A stretch of 64,000 nucleotides of DNA, taken from contig NC_081337.1 of NCBI RefSeq assembly GCF_022539665.2, positions 2,580,679 through 2,644,678 of the forward strand, written 5' to 3'. Within the stretch, counting starts at the first letter, position 1. Every line of letters starts with the position of its first letter. The DNA comes from Daphnia carinata (Eukaryota > Arthropoda > Branchiopoda > Diplostraca > Daphniidae). The notes below the pieces were generated by a model that saw only the letters and a list, made by a program, of their open reading frames with translations, did not search any database and was not told the origin of the DNA. Position numbers and translations under genes: made by a program. Shown here piece by piece: positions 8,605 to 18,736 of the stretch.

Positions 8605-9289
8605 AGTGGATGTTCTGTTGCAAATGTTTCACATCTTAACAGCTTTTTTCTCTGGATTTGGTCAACCTGATCGGAATTCTTCTATTCGTTTGAAGTTATC
8701 TATTTGAAGCATTCGTCTGACACGCAGTCTCTTTAGTACAAGGTCCTTAAATTAGTGGAATTCAATGTAATAATAATGTGGAATTTAAATTCAATTTACC
8801 TTTTGCAAATCCAGCTGATGAGTAGTTGACGGTGGTACGTTATAACTTAACGTGAATCAATTTCGACGTTGCAATTTGTTTATTTATTAGTTCTCGGATA
8901 ACACTTTGCGAAGAATAGGTTGTTTTAGTAATACTCCCTATTTTTCCATCTATCTGGGAGGCAATGTGTTTACTGAAACATAAACAACTTTCTGCAACAA
9001 AGTTCTTGAAGCTCTTCTTTTCTCTATAGTTTCAGGAATATTGAATGTACCATCAAGTATCTCTATGTTGGCCCACTTTTAAGGTCATTTTCAACATAAG
9101 AATACCCAGACTTTTGACTAAACTTAGCCAATGCTCTAACATTCAGCCATAAATGCCCAACAACATTTTCCATGCTATTGTGCACACTCTTCTGATCCCA
9201 GAGTTATTTGGATTACCTGTAAATAGAAATAACTGCTCTTCGAAATTGAAATGTGAAAAATAGATCACTGTTTTAAGTAGCTATGATAA
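8605..9289. other. No gene recognised
   Basis: AT-rich sequence after the foldback MITE, with no convincing exon or repeat. Short phrases may be further decayed coding sequence, but frames are interrupted throughout. Confidence 0.35.
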
Positions 9290-9640
9290 CTCGAGGAAAC
9301 TTTGACGACATACGTGGGTGTCATCAATATGAGTTTTCGCCAAGGTTTAGCGATGGAGACAGGGTTGAGCTTAACACTGGACTTCTGTCTTCTCTCTATG
9401 ATCCAAATGCGGAACCGATCAAAGGCTGACTTGGCTTTCCAGAATTTGTATGCTACTACGATCCCGATAGGTAGGGGCGCTACTGGACAAGTCTGGTAAG
9501 ATGTCACCAAAGCCAACGAACTGGTTTTGTTGGATTCTTCGGCGTCGATGGTCTAATTTCACCCGAAGAAGCAATGAAATCTGTACGGGATCATGGAAGT
9601 CTCACTGACTACTATTTGAAGCAGGTCCAGTGATTTCCAT
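9290..9640 (+). pseudogene. Eroded coding remnant of an unknown gene
   Basis: The plus strand reads a protein-like sequence, with YEFSPRFSDGDRVELNTGLL then SSLYDPNAEPIKG, a TGA, LGFPEFVCYYDPDR, a TAG, then in other frames GFVGFFGVDGLISPEEAMKS and LTDYYLKQVQ. Amino-acid use is that of real protein, but at least two stops and one frame change interrupt it. I do not recognise the family. It ends about 60 bp before the 3' end of ZCRB1 and is probably a dead fragment, not part of that gene. Confidence 0.4.
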
Positions 9641-9696
9641 ACCAGACTGTCGGGCAGAATCGCAGAGGGTTTCAACATTTAAAAAATACAACTGCA

Positions 9697-10414
9697 TCAA
9701 TCACTGATCTCTTCTTCATCACTAAAGTAGGAACTCGGTTTAAATTTCTTTCTTCGGATATTTGTCGATGTTGAAGCTAATTGCTCTTGCGTCGTTCTCT
9801 GTTGTTGTTCAAAACGAATTGCAGCACCTAGTGAATCGTCCTGGTCTCCCTCATCATGTTGAAATTTCCCCCTTCCTTTCATGGCGGGTTCGCGACTTCC
9901 CAGTGCGTTACTAGGACATTTATAACTCAGGTGGCCTTCTTGACCACATTCAAAACAGCGGGATTTGTCTTCGTAGGTTCTTTTTTGAGTCGCAAATTCC
10001 TCTGTCCTGCCGTTATCTTTGGCAATAGATGATTTCAAAATACGACCCAACATCTACATAAAATTTTTTATTTTACCTTAAAGAATTGCTGAGCCGGATA
10101 TTAATAATTTAATCAATTTAAATACCTCTTTCTGGTTGGTCTGCTGGATGCAATTGGACGCCTCTTTTTGCGATTTGTAAACGATGAACGCTACTCCTTT
10201 ACTCTTTCTCGTCTGACGGTCTTTGACAATAGTTACCCTTTCGGTTAAAGATAATATGATTAAGCATCGGCGTTCAGTAATAAGGACTGTATGCTCCAAT
10301 ATACTTATTCACGGTGCCATACTGTCCAAAAAGCTTATGAAGGTCATTGTTTGTTAGCGAAAATGGGAAATTTGAGACGTAAACCGTGCAATCTCGGGTT
10401 TGGCTCGGCTCCAT
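9697..10414 (-). CDS. ZCRB1: ZCRB1: RRM and zinc-knuckle protein of the minor (U12) spliceosome
   Basis: Three exons, 10305-10414, 10126-10237 and 9697-10053, with introns of 67 and 72 bp. The frame closes exactly and gives 192 residues. The order is that of vertebrate ZCRB1 (U11/U12-31K): an RRM in residues about 10-83 with RNP2 VYVSNFPF and RNP1 [10 protein letters not shown], then [14 protein letters not shown], then a CCHC knuckle [14 protein letters not shown] at about 107-120, a charged region, and the characteristic ending [10 protein letters not shown]. In the family it is a component of the U11/U12 di-snRNP that recognises minor introns in the nucleus. The ATG was chosen because it begins [18 protein letters not shown] and precedes the RRM directly. 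All hallmark residues are present, so the gene looks functional. Confidence 0.92.
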
Positions 10415-12032
10415 GTATCTATTTACAAGTTAAAACAAGTTAAAACATATAATCACAATGATAATAATAATTAAATTAAGAAAAAAAGAAAAAAAGAAAA
10501 TAATAAATATAAAATAAATATGTTCAAGATTTAATGCACAATCATTTCACCTAACTCTCTAACTTCTATTCAACAAAATAAAAATGAAAAAAAAAATAAC
10601 TAAAAAATTTGAAACCAATGAACTAGACATTACTAGAGCAGCATTAAATTTTTACGCGCCTCAGCAGCATCCTGTCACAAAAAACTCCAACCAAATTTTA
10701 GATAATAGAACAATGAAAAAGCAATCCCTTTCAACCATTTGTGATTGATTAAATCAACGTACGCTGAGCCGGATATCCGGACACGTTTGGAAGCGAATTA
10801 AAAAAAAACCCTATGAAGAATTATGCGCAAGATTCATATTTGAAGATAAAAAAAGGTGATCTAAATTATCCATCAATGAATACAGTTTCGTCGGGTTTGA
10901 CCATGTTACTGAACTTATCCATCATCGCAGGCATTTTCTTTATTAGAAAAAAAGGGCTGTTTTCAACGGTTGCCTCGCACAGCCATAATTTAACGAAGTA
11001 TTGGGGAACAAACGAATGGACTTGTGCGCAGCTAAACTCTGAGCTTTACTACTTTCACCTCATGAAAACGTGGTGAAGGTATGGAAGAAAAATTAATAAT
11101 TAAATAAAATATGGGGATAGTAATAGAAAGTATAGTGGAGGGTGCAAAGGATTAAAAGACACTATGGTTGGCAAACAAATAGGTAAAGCGGGAAGACTGA
11201 TAAAAAGGGAAACAAGAGAAAGAGGGGACACGAATGAAAATTTGTGGCTGATCGGAGAAGCGGAACGACGTTGTTGCTTTCAAAGTTTTCAATTGGAACG
11301 TTTCTAACATGGGGAAAGTTGCGTGATTTTCTAATAGAAGGAAAAAGATGATGATGGACGCATAAGAAAAGGGAAATAGGCATCAACATGACTTTTACGA
11401 CAGTAACTCATGACTATACATTATATAGCACAAGGAAAGGGAAGGATCAACGAGGGCCCATGATGCCTTCGTCTTGGTTCACTTTCAGTATTCAGCCAAG
11501 TTGGACAACATATGCAGTTTGGAAAGACTGAGTACCAGTCAGTGCGTGAACACATCAAGTTGCACGATAGTCCTATATACCACGTTTGCCATCAGCAGAA
11601 GCAGCAGGAAAGCTTATTGCGCGCATACGCATGGCGTGAGGAGAAGGAAACAGAACTGATGAGAAACATGGGTACGGTCTGATGTTTGCAGAGCGGGTCA
11701 CGTAACGACCGCTACCGTTCTCGATCGTACTGGTAGCTGGCTATATTCTGTGTGGTGGAAACGTATCCAACAATGGCTTAACAAAAGGTGGGAAAAAAGG
11801 GGAACGGAGTCATATAGCCAGGTTTGCCCAGTCAGTCTGGTGTTGGAATTCCCCTGGAACAGTTGCCTATTGCTCGATATCTTTCCAATCGCACTAAATA
11901 ACATTACAATTGTCAACATAAACCCCAAATGGATTATCCCTCTGACTAATGGTCCTGAATCGATTCAAATCATTATTTACATATTGAACGTGACGGAAAA
12001 AATTCTTCTAAAGCGTTAAATTAAGAGCCGAA
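10415..12032. other. Divergent intergenic region
   Basis: It separates ZCRB1 (minus) from the cysteine-rich gene (plus) and must hold both promoters. No further gene was identified. An 87-codon plus-strand frame at 10813-11076 and a 76-codon minus-strand frame at 11698-11928 show no recognisable motif. Confidence 0.45.
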
Positions 12033-14510
12033 ATGGCCAAACTTCAAATGGCGATTCCTTTTCTATTGGTGGTGTTGGGTAAGTCAAACTATTTCAAAAT
12101 TTTGGGATTTCGTTTCTAAGTTAACTGCACGAAAATAAGTTTTGAAGAAAAATTTAAAGGTCTTCAATCAACTGTAATGTTGCAATGAAGTACGATGGCA
12201 GATGCAAAGCGAATCGATTTAATGCAACATGGCGTGACCGTAAAAATTGTGAAGTAAATTTGGAGGATCAGGTTGGCAGGGGTAGGTGGCGTGTACAAAG
12301 AGTGGGTAACATAGAAAAAGGTGCACGCACCGAGGTTCAAGTGGAATAACAAGGTCAAATTCGCCAACTTAACGGGAAAAGGCGGAGCCGCTGAATAGCC
12401 GACGAGAAACAATTCAAACGAGGCACAGAGAGAGTTGAGCGGAAACGATAGCGTTCAAGGACTGAAATTGTTTTTTGATGAAATCAGTGCATGTTCCATG
12501 ACGGCTGATTTCAGGGCAAAATCGGTGCAACGGGTTCTACGGCGAAAATCGATGAAAGAGCTAGAGTTTCTACGCATCAACTGTCTTACAGGCGATGCGG
12601 TTTCTGTTAAATCAAAACGTTTGGTTGCCAAGTAATTTTCGTTTGCTACAAAAGTAAAGAACCGCCGTCTTTTATGATTCGTGCGTAATTACACCCCTCT
12701 GTTTATGACAACTGGTCTTTCCCCTTTCAACATTCTGCCGAAGCAACTCGCAACTAACGGAGCAAATTTGATCTGTAAATGGAACACACGGTGGGGCTAG
12801 GCTTTGTCAAAAGAGGGGATTGCTTCATCATAGCATTTCTAGTGAAAGTATTCGGCGCATCCGTTTCCATGGCCAACTCAATCAAATATTCGACGCAAAA
12901 AAAAAATATATAATAATAAATGAATAAAAAGCCCAACTATCAAAAGAAGTAGGACCGGTACGCGGGATGCAATGGTACACGAATCGGTTGGTTGGTGTTT
13001 TGGAGAATAACTGGGTATACGTACGTATGCTTACAACCCGAGAGTCAACGAATGGGAGAATAGCGTGAGCTCATGACAACTTCCGGCGCCTCCTCGTTAC
13101 GTCCCCCTCCCCGTGCTACGATTGACAAAAAGTCGGTACACTTTAAAGAAAGAAATGAGAAAAATAAGACGAAATGGCGTTTTTACCGTGAAGTCGGTGG
13201 ACTTGGGCAGACGCACGCACAACTTGTATTTCCCAATGTTTCGATCAAATTACTCCTTTGTCACGCTCATAACTCGTTCTACTCTCTGTCCCCAAATCTA
13301 TTGCTTTTTTCTGATTTGTTTTTGTTGTTTTCGGTCGCATACTAATGACAGTACATAGCTCGGTGGCGACTGTCGCGTTCCAATCCATCGTGAGTCACGG
13401 CTGCCAGCGAGACCAACTGCATAGATGTGTCAAAACAGCAGAGCCTTTGTTACGCAATCCAGACTACGTCGTACCCTCCACCATATCCGATGTGTCTACT
13501 CATTGCAGGTTGTTACATTTGGAAGGCGCGAATTGTCTCCCACGATTATTGTGCAAAAACAATGCGAATCTAATGAAATTTTTACGTTTTTTGCTTTTTA
13601 CAACGAAAGAATTGGAAACGAATTTATCGATTGCATTAGAGGCTACGCACTGATATGTCTGACGAGCGATCGGCGTCAGCAGCAACTGCAAATCGCCCTA
13701 GATGAAGCCGTAAAAAATGACGAGATGTGCTCGAATCCCAATTATCAAGCAGGTGAGTTTTCTTTAATTCGGCTATTCCAAGGTAGAAAAAAAAGTTTGT
13801 CTTTCTCGTTCCCACTATTAAAACAGATTATTTGAAGCACGCTCCGTGCATCAAAACTATGGCGACGGACGAAGGAAAGTGCCGGAAGCAGCTTAATTAC
13901 CTGATTGATCAAGTCTCTGCGCTTTCCATCTCCAACATTCAAATTTGCTGGTAAGTTTGGACAAAATCCCAAGCACTTTACGAAAACTAAATCTCTCGCT
14001 GTCTATTTCAAACAGTGCCCATCACGCATTCCGCGAATGCATGCTATCAGCAACCGAGAGAAACTGTCGAGCATCGTTAGACGGTAGAGCAGTCCAGTTT
14101 ACCAAAGACATGTTTTCAAAATCCTTGGCCTTCCTTCTTAAGCAATGCGAGGACTATGTGTTAGTATATTACCCTTTCCATTGACTATTAAAATGGTTAG
14201 AATAAAAATTTGTGATCACCGTTTCAGACCAAACTCTGCACAATGTCCAGCTGCAGGACCGACTGCTAAAGAAATCTGGGAAACATCAATTCCTTCACAA
14301 GATAGTACAAGACCTGCTTTCAACGATTTCACTACACGAAGAAGCAACAACTTTGTTTGGCAACAGACAACCTTCAAACCTTGGTATCCTGGCATCAGAG
14401 GAAACTCGCTTGATACACCCAGGCAACAAGGACTTTTCTCTAATGCCAGCAAACTAACTGGGAATATCTTGCTCTTCCTATCTGTTCTTTTCATTTCTGT
14501 AGTATACTAG
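12033..14510 (+). CDS. Secreted, probably GPI-anchored cysteine-rich protein, family unknown
   Basis: Six exons: 12033-12078, 13352-13508, 13640-13752, 13827-13950, 14016-14159 and 14228-14510. All splice phases agree (1, 2, 1, 2, 2), giving 288 residues. Exon 1 encodes a signal peptide (MAKLQMAIPFLLVVL). The mature part has about a dozen cysteines in a helical-looking spacing, including HGC, HRC, THC, LIC, EMC, APC, GKC, QICC, REC, RNC, KQC and QC. A Ser/Thr/Pro-rich stretch follows, and the C-terminus is a hydrophobic tail (ILLFLSVLFISVV) after a small-residue site, typical of GPI attachment. It should sit on the outer face of the plasma membrane. The first intron is 1.27 kb, while the others are 65-131 bp. 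The 13509 donor (GTTGTT) is the weakest junction. I do not recognise the family; an arthropod hemolymph-glycoprotein-like fold is one possibility. Confidence 0.7.
12079..13351 (+). other. Long first intron of the cysteine-rich gene
   Basis: GTAAGT donor and ACAG acceptor. No coding exon is evident inside, although one small in-frame exon cannot be excluded. It may contain regulatory sequence, since the other introns of this gene are far shorter. Confidence 0.45.
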
Positions 14511-15198
14511 TTGGTCTTCTAAATATTTTTGCAAAATTTTACTGTCATTGTTTTGGCTAAGCAAAACCCATACCATCGCTTTCGAACAGAGTAGGAATCG
14601 TGATTCTCATTTCCTTTGGCCAGGTTTTTCTTCATTATCAATTTAAAGTTACTTTTCTTGATTCCAGGTTGACACAATACACGTCTCAATGTATACATTA
14701 ACATATTTGAGCTTGAGCCTTAAATACAGTTAGAATAATAGACCAGCGACTTATTTTCTACCACTAATGCATATTTGATTAAAAAATGATCTAACTAACC
14801 TGGTGGGATCCTTGTTTTTGTGTTGAATGATTAAGATATCTTATGTGAACTGATTTTTGAACGTAGCAAGTTACCGAGGACTTGAAGACCGCGTACTGAA
14901 TGAGCGTCGTCTGCTGTAAAACAAACTAGATGGCGTTTCCTAAATATTATGGCGCCAAATACAGACGGAAAGTGCCATCGCCTAAGAATAACAAATTGAT
15001 CACGTATGTACAAAGGTAATTCATTGATTATTATTTTTACAATAAAAACTATTTTTCTACCACTTGCAATATGGCGTCGGAATAACCACATGTTAACAAA
15101 AAGTTTTTCTTTCGCATCTTCAGCAGGATATTTAAATTTTATTTTACTTTTACAAAATAGCTAATGGCAGCTAGACAATAGAAAGTGATTTAGCCCAT
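14511..15198. other. Convergent 3' intergenic region
   Basis: It lies between the 3' ends of the cysteine-rich gene (plus) and TMEM177 (minus). A minus-strand frame (14831-15091) has no recognised motif. A GCCATCTAG-type motif is present at 14926-14935. Confidence 0.4.
15138..15143 (-). terminator. Likely TMEM177 polyadenylation signal
   Basis: AATAAA on the minus strand, about 56 nt past the TMEM177 stop codon, a normal distance for the cleavage signal. Confidence 0.4.
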
Positions 15199-16355
15199 TT
15201 ATGAAGATGTCTGTACTTCAGGCCCTTTTGACTTTTTAAAAGATTCACAACGAAGTGCAGCTCTATCTCGAAGGACCACAAAGGGGACATGTTTGGTTCG
15301 AAAAGTCTCACGATCATTACCTGAGCTGGTATACAACTTGGGTCCTTCATCGCCAAGAAGCGATCTCATTGCCAAATTCCGTTGCAAAATTTTGCTGTAG
15401 AATTCGAGAGCACCTTGCGCGTATTCTTCTGATATGCTGGCTGCCTTTTCATCCCCTTTCTCTTCCCAATGATATGTTGTGAAATCTTTCAAGAATAACC
15501 ATGTAGTAAACGCTATGGAGCCTAATAGCGAGTAAAGTACGACACGAAGCTTCAAAGGACGTGCAAACGTATTTGCCTTCCTATTGAATGTATAAGTCAA
15601 GTAGTAGTAGGCAAAGACGCTGGCCCCATTGAGCCCTGTTTGGATTGCTACATGGTGGGTATTTGCTTTGGCCATTTCTCTGGCTATTGCATACTTTTGA
15701 GCTGAATCTGACAAAATCAATGAAGATTCCAGTGCTAGTCCTTCAGGTGAACTCCAGTGGACAGTCTGTTGTCCTACCTGCCACGGAAGATAGTAAACCC
15801 AATTAATTAACTGTTTACTGATGTGCACAAGTTATAGCAACAATGTGGGATTAGGTTAATAATGAAAATGGTATCTTACAACTATTTTTTTCTTGTCAGC
15901 CTCACTGATGGAAGATTTATAGGAAAAATTGATGGGTATGCCAAGTAGGGCTCCAGTCTTAAAAGTTGCCGTTCCGATATGGAGTACATCAAAACCAAAA
16001 ACAGTAAAGGCTTTTTCTGTAGGTATTCTGTTTGCTACATCTTCTTCCAACTTCAAGTCACTTTTAACTTGATTTATTTTTTAATTGTTTCAGCAGACAA
16101 TGGAACTGGGAAGCCATCCCTAGAGTGGATTAAAAATAAAAAAAGGTAAAAGAAGTTTCTGGTGAAATTGATTGATCAACACAGAAGGAAATTGTTCAAC
16201 TTGAATAGTTGCATAAATTCCCGTGTTTGTTCCACCAGTAAAGAATTTGGTAAATATTTTGCCAATAAAGCTGAAGACGTGGCTAGCAAAGCTGCCACAG
16301 CTGATGCTGTCTGGCCGTTAGGCGTAGCAAAAAAAGCGACAAATTTGTTCGTCAT
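15199..16355 (-). CDS. TMEM177: TMEM177 homologue, with an apparent one-base frameshift
   Basis: Exons about 16201-16355, 15880-16119 and 15199-15810. TMEM177 is a mitochondrial inner-membrane protein of COX2 biogenesis that stabilises COX20. Matching landmarks are GALLGIPINFSY, TVHWSSPEGLALESSLILS, AQKYAIAREM, YAQGALEFYSKILQRNLAMR, SLLGDEGPKLYTSSGN and RTKHVPF. Hydrophobic segments lie near the N-terminus and in the last exon. The start MTNKFVAFFATP is preceded by a good 3' splice site (TACTTTCAG), so a 5'UTR intron is likely. The first donor is uncertain (GTTGAA at 16200 or GTGTTG nearby). Exon 2 begins DGFPVPLSAETIKK and then hits TAA in a run of six A. Its continuation NQVKSDLKLEEDV lies one base out of frame, and seven A would restore the frame. 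No intron fits between the two parts. It is either an assembly error or a recent mutation. Confidence 0.85.
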
Positions 16356-16780
16356 TTTTCCTGAAAGTAGTAAAACAAGCAAAATTAGTAAAATAGTTTA
16401 TTTATACCGTACCCAGATGTCTCTGTCTATTAGTGCTAAAAGCAAAACGCTCCGACACACGTTGTGCATGCACTTAGTTTCCTACTAGGCGAAAAATCAA
16501 CTCGAAGTGGTATGAACAATCGTATGGTACGACGTTCGAATTCTACACTGTGCTCACCTTACGTTAATCTAAAGACCTTGTATTATTTGCGGTAGACACC
16601 ACAAGAAATAGTAAACGTTAATTCCTTGAGCAAAATTCAAGGAGTTTGTAGGTTCGACAAAGTGTTCTGCTATTACTGGTGCCAAAGACGTGGCGGCGCC
16701 TAGCGACCAAATTCTCAACTCGTGCATTTCCAAAACTCCTACTGAGATTCATCAGCTACGTGAATTGTTTTCACGTAGTC
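16356..16780. promoter_or_regulatory. Shared divergent promoter region of TMEM177 and EEF1AKMT4
   Basis: The two start codons face away from each other across about 425 bp. The segment must include both 5'UTRs and probably a TMEM177 5'UTR intron. No TATA box stands out, as is usual for bidirectional housekeeping promoters. Confidence 0.5.
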
Positions 16781-17644
16781 ATGTCTTTCTTGCCAGATAA
16801 AAATGCCGATTACGCATCGTTGGCCTATTGGAATGAGCGTTACGGTACTGAAGAATCATTCGAATGGTGTAAAAGCTATGCTGCTTTCAAGGACCTTATC
16901 CGAAAGGATGTGCAACCCACCGACCGTATTCTGATGCTGGGTAATGATGTATATCAAATAGTATTCGTTGACAATGTACAACATGACTGGCTTTATCTTA
17001 GGGTGCGGTAATAGCAGTTTGAGCGAGGACATGTATCGAGACGGATTTCACAGAATTACCAATGTCGATTACTCGAGTGTGGTTGTCGAGAATATGAAGA
17101 ATCGATCAGCTGAGGCTCGATCAATGCAGTGGCTTGTTATGGATATCAAGGACCTGAAATTCGAAAGCGGCAGCTTTGACGTTGTGATAGAAAAGGCCAC
17201 ACTCGACGCTCTGTTGGTGGCAGAACGCGATCCATGGCGTTTGTCGGAGGATAGCCGAATTCTGATGGATGAGATTCTCATTCAGGTAACTATTTGCAGT
17301 CTCAAGTACTTTGAATTGGTGATCACGATCATATCTCTTGTTTATTGCAGGTGAGCAACGTACTGAGCAGCAACGGCCGTTTCATCTCCATCACATTTGC
17401 CCAGCCCCATTTTCGCAAACGTCTTTATGCCCGTGAGCAATACGGATGGAACATACGCACAGAGACCTTTGGCGATGGATTCCATTTTTTCTTTTACGTC
17501 ATGACCAAAGGTGAGCGTCTATCTGAGCACGATGCCCAACTGCAGTCAACCTGGACAAATCACAACCTGGAAAGCCAGTCGACTGTGACGAGATTCCAAG
17601 AGGACAACAACGATGACAGCTACCTCAACTCTATTGAAATGTAA
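16781..17644 (+). CDS. EEF1AKMT4: EEF1AKMT4: eEF1A lysine methyltransferase 4
   Basis: Exons 16781-16940, 17002-17285 and 17351-17644, with introns of 61 and 65 bp, giving 245 residues against about 255 in human. It is a class I SAM-dependent seven-beta-strand methyltransferase. Visible motifs in order are YWNERYG near the N-terminus, motif I ILMLGCGNSSLS split by intron 1, the acidic post-I strand VDYSSVVVENM, FDVVIEKATLDALL, ERDPW, NGRFISITFAQPHFR and GFHFFFYVMTKG. These follow the human protein closely. In the family the enzyme methylates a lysine of translation elongation factor eEF1A in the cytosol. An upstream in-frame ATG at 16679 exists, but the start at 16781 (MSFLPDKNADYASLAYWN) fits the family length and has the better context. 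There is no sign of the ECE2 fusion seen in vertebrate transcripts. Confidence 0.9.
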
Positions 17645-17829
17645 CGACAGACAATACTAATTCCACTTGACCGACTTTTTTTTTTCGTGCAAAAAAAATA
17701 TTTTCTTTTGATTCTCATTCGTCACTCTCTCTCAGTCCTCCGCAATCTGCAATGAACGACCACAGCCTTGTTTAAAAGATAAATAGAACGTGACGCTATT
17801 CGAGTTATTTTTTCTTTGTTTGTCTTTAT

Positions 17830-17835
17830 AATAAA
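17830..17835 (+). terminator. Likely EEF1AKMT4 polyadenylation signal
   Basis: AATAAA 186 nt past the stop codon on the plus strand, the only canonical signal nearby. Confidence 0.4.
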
Positions 17836-18736
17836 TTCGAATATTTACACACGAAGAAGAAACCCGGATTGATATAAAATGTGGAAAGAGAGAACGAAAA
17901 AAATAATAATAAATGTAAGGTGTGTAGAAAGTGCTTGATGATGAAAAAAGGTGACTGGTTTGTAACGCATAGTTGGTGAATACACACACACACACACGCA
18001 CAAACATACAAATATATACATTGGTATATACTGTACGTAGATACATAAAACATGGGTCTTCAAATGAATACGATAATAGCACTGTCGAACAAAAACACAC
18101 ACAAGTAAAAATAAAACAAACACAGCCACCTTATTCAAAGAAGTACGGATGAAATGGGAGGGATGACTGACTGACGAACCAGACAGCTGATGATGGATGC
18201 CAAAAGGGCATTGTAAATGATTTTGTTTTAAAATTCCCGATTATCTTCCCTTATTTAATTTCGTCTTCTTCACGATTCATCATGATGCGTCCCCTATGCC
18301 GCAATGGAACTCTATACAATAAGTCATCCGCGTATTTTCGGATGAGTGAAGGGCAGAGTGAAATCTGGAAAGGGAAAACCAGTTTCGGAAATGTGTGATT
18401 AACAACATATGCAACGTCCTACAAAACACTATAGGATGTAAGTAATGTACACACACACACACAATTGCAACCATTCGAGTTGCACACTATTCTATACAAT
18501 GATGAGACAAAATAATATATATAATATATATATAGTCGTTAAATACATCGGTTCCCATTTCAACTAGAATCTTACATTTCCAGTTGAAATAGGAAGAGAG
18601 AGAGTGTGGTGATTGTTAAAGCTTTTCGCCGACGTGTGGTAAACAACAACAAAAAAATGAATCGCAAAAATTCGTCGTTTCCTCTCGATGACCTAGTCAC
18701 GTTGTTGGCTCCTACACTTCGTCACGACAATCTTGT
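17836..18736. other. Convergent intergenic region with microsatellites
   Basis: 3' flanks of EEF1AKMT4 (plus) and the GPCR (minus). It holds short CA repeats near 17985 and 18450 and an AT repeat near 18512-18535. No gene was seen. Confidence 0.45.

Noticed and set aside
10238-10304. ZCRB1 intron 1 as a U12-type intron, since the protein belongs to the minor spliceosome
   Set aside because: The donor is GTATATTGG, not GTATCCTT, and the TTTAAC box lies too close to the acceptor. It is an ordinary short GT-AG intron.
17732-18138. Overlapping minus-strand frames rich in Val/Cys/Tyr
   Set aside because: They translate CA/GT repeats in the 3' flank of EEF1AKMT4.
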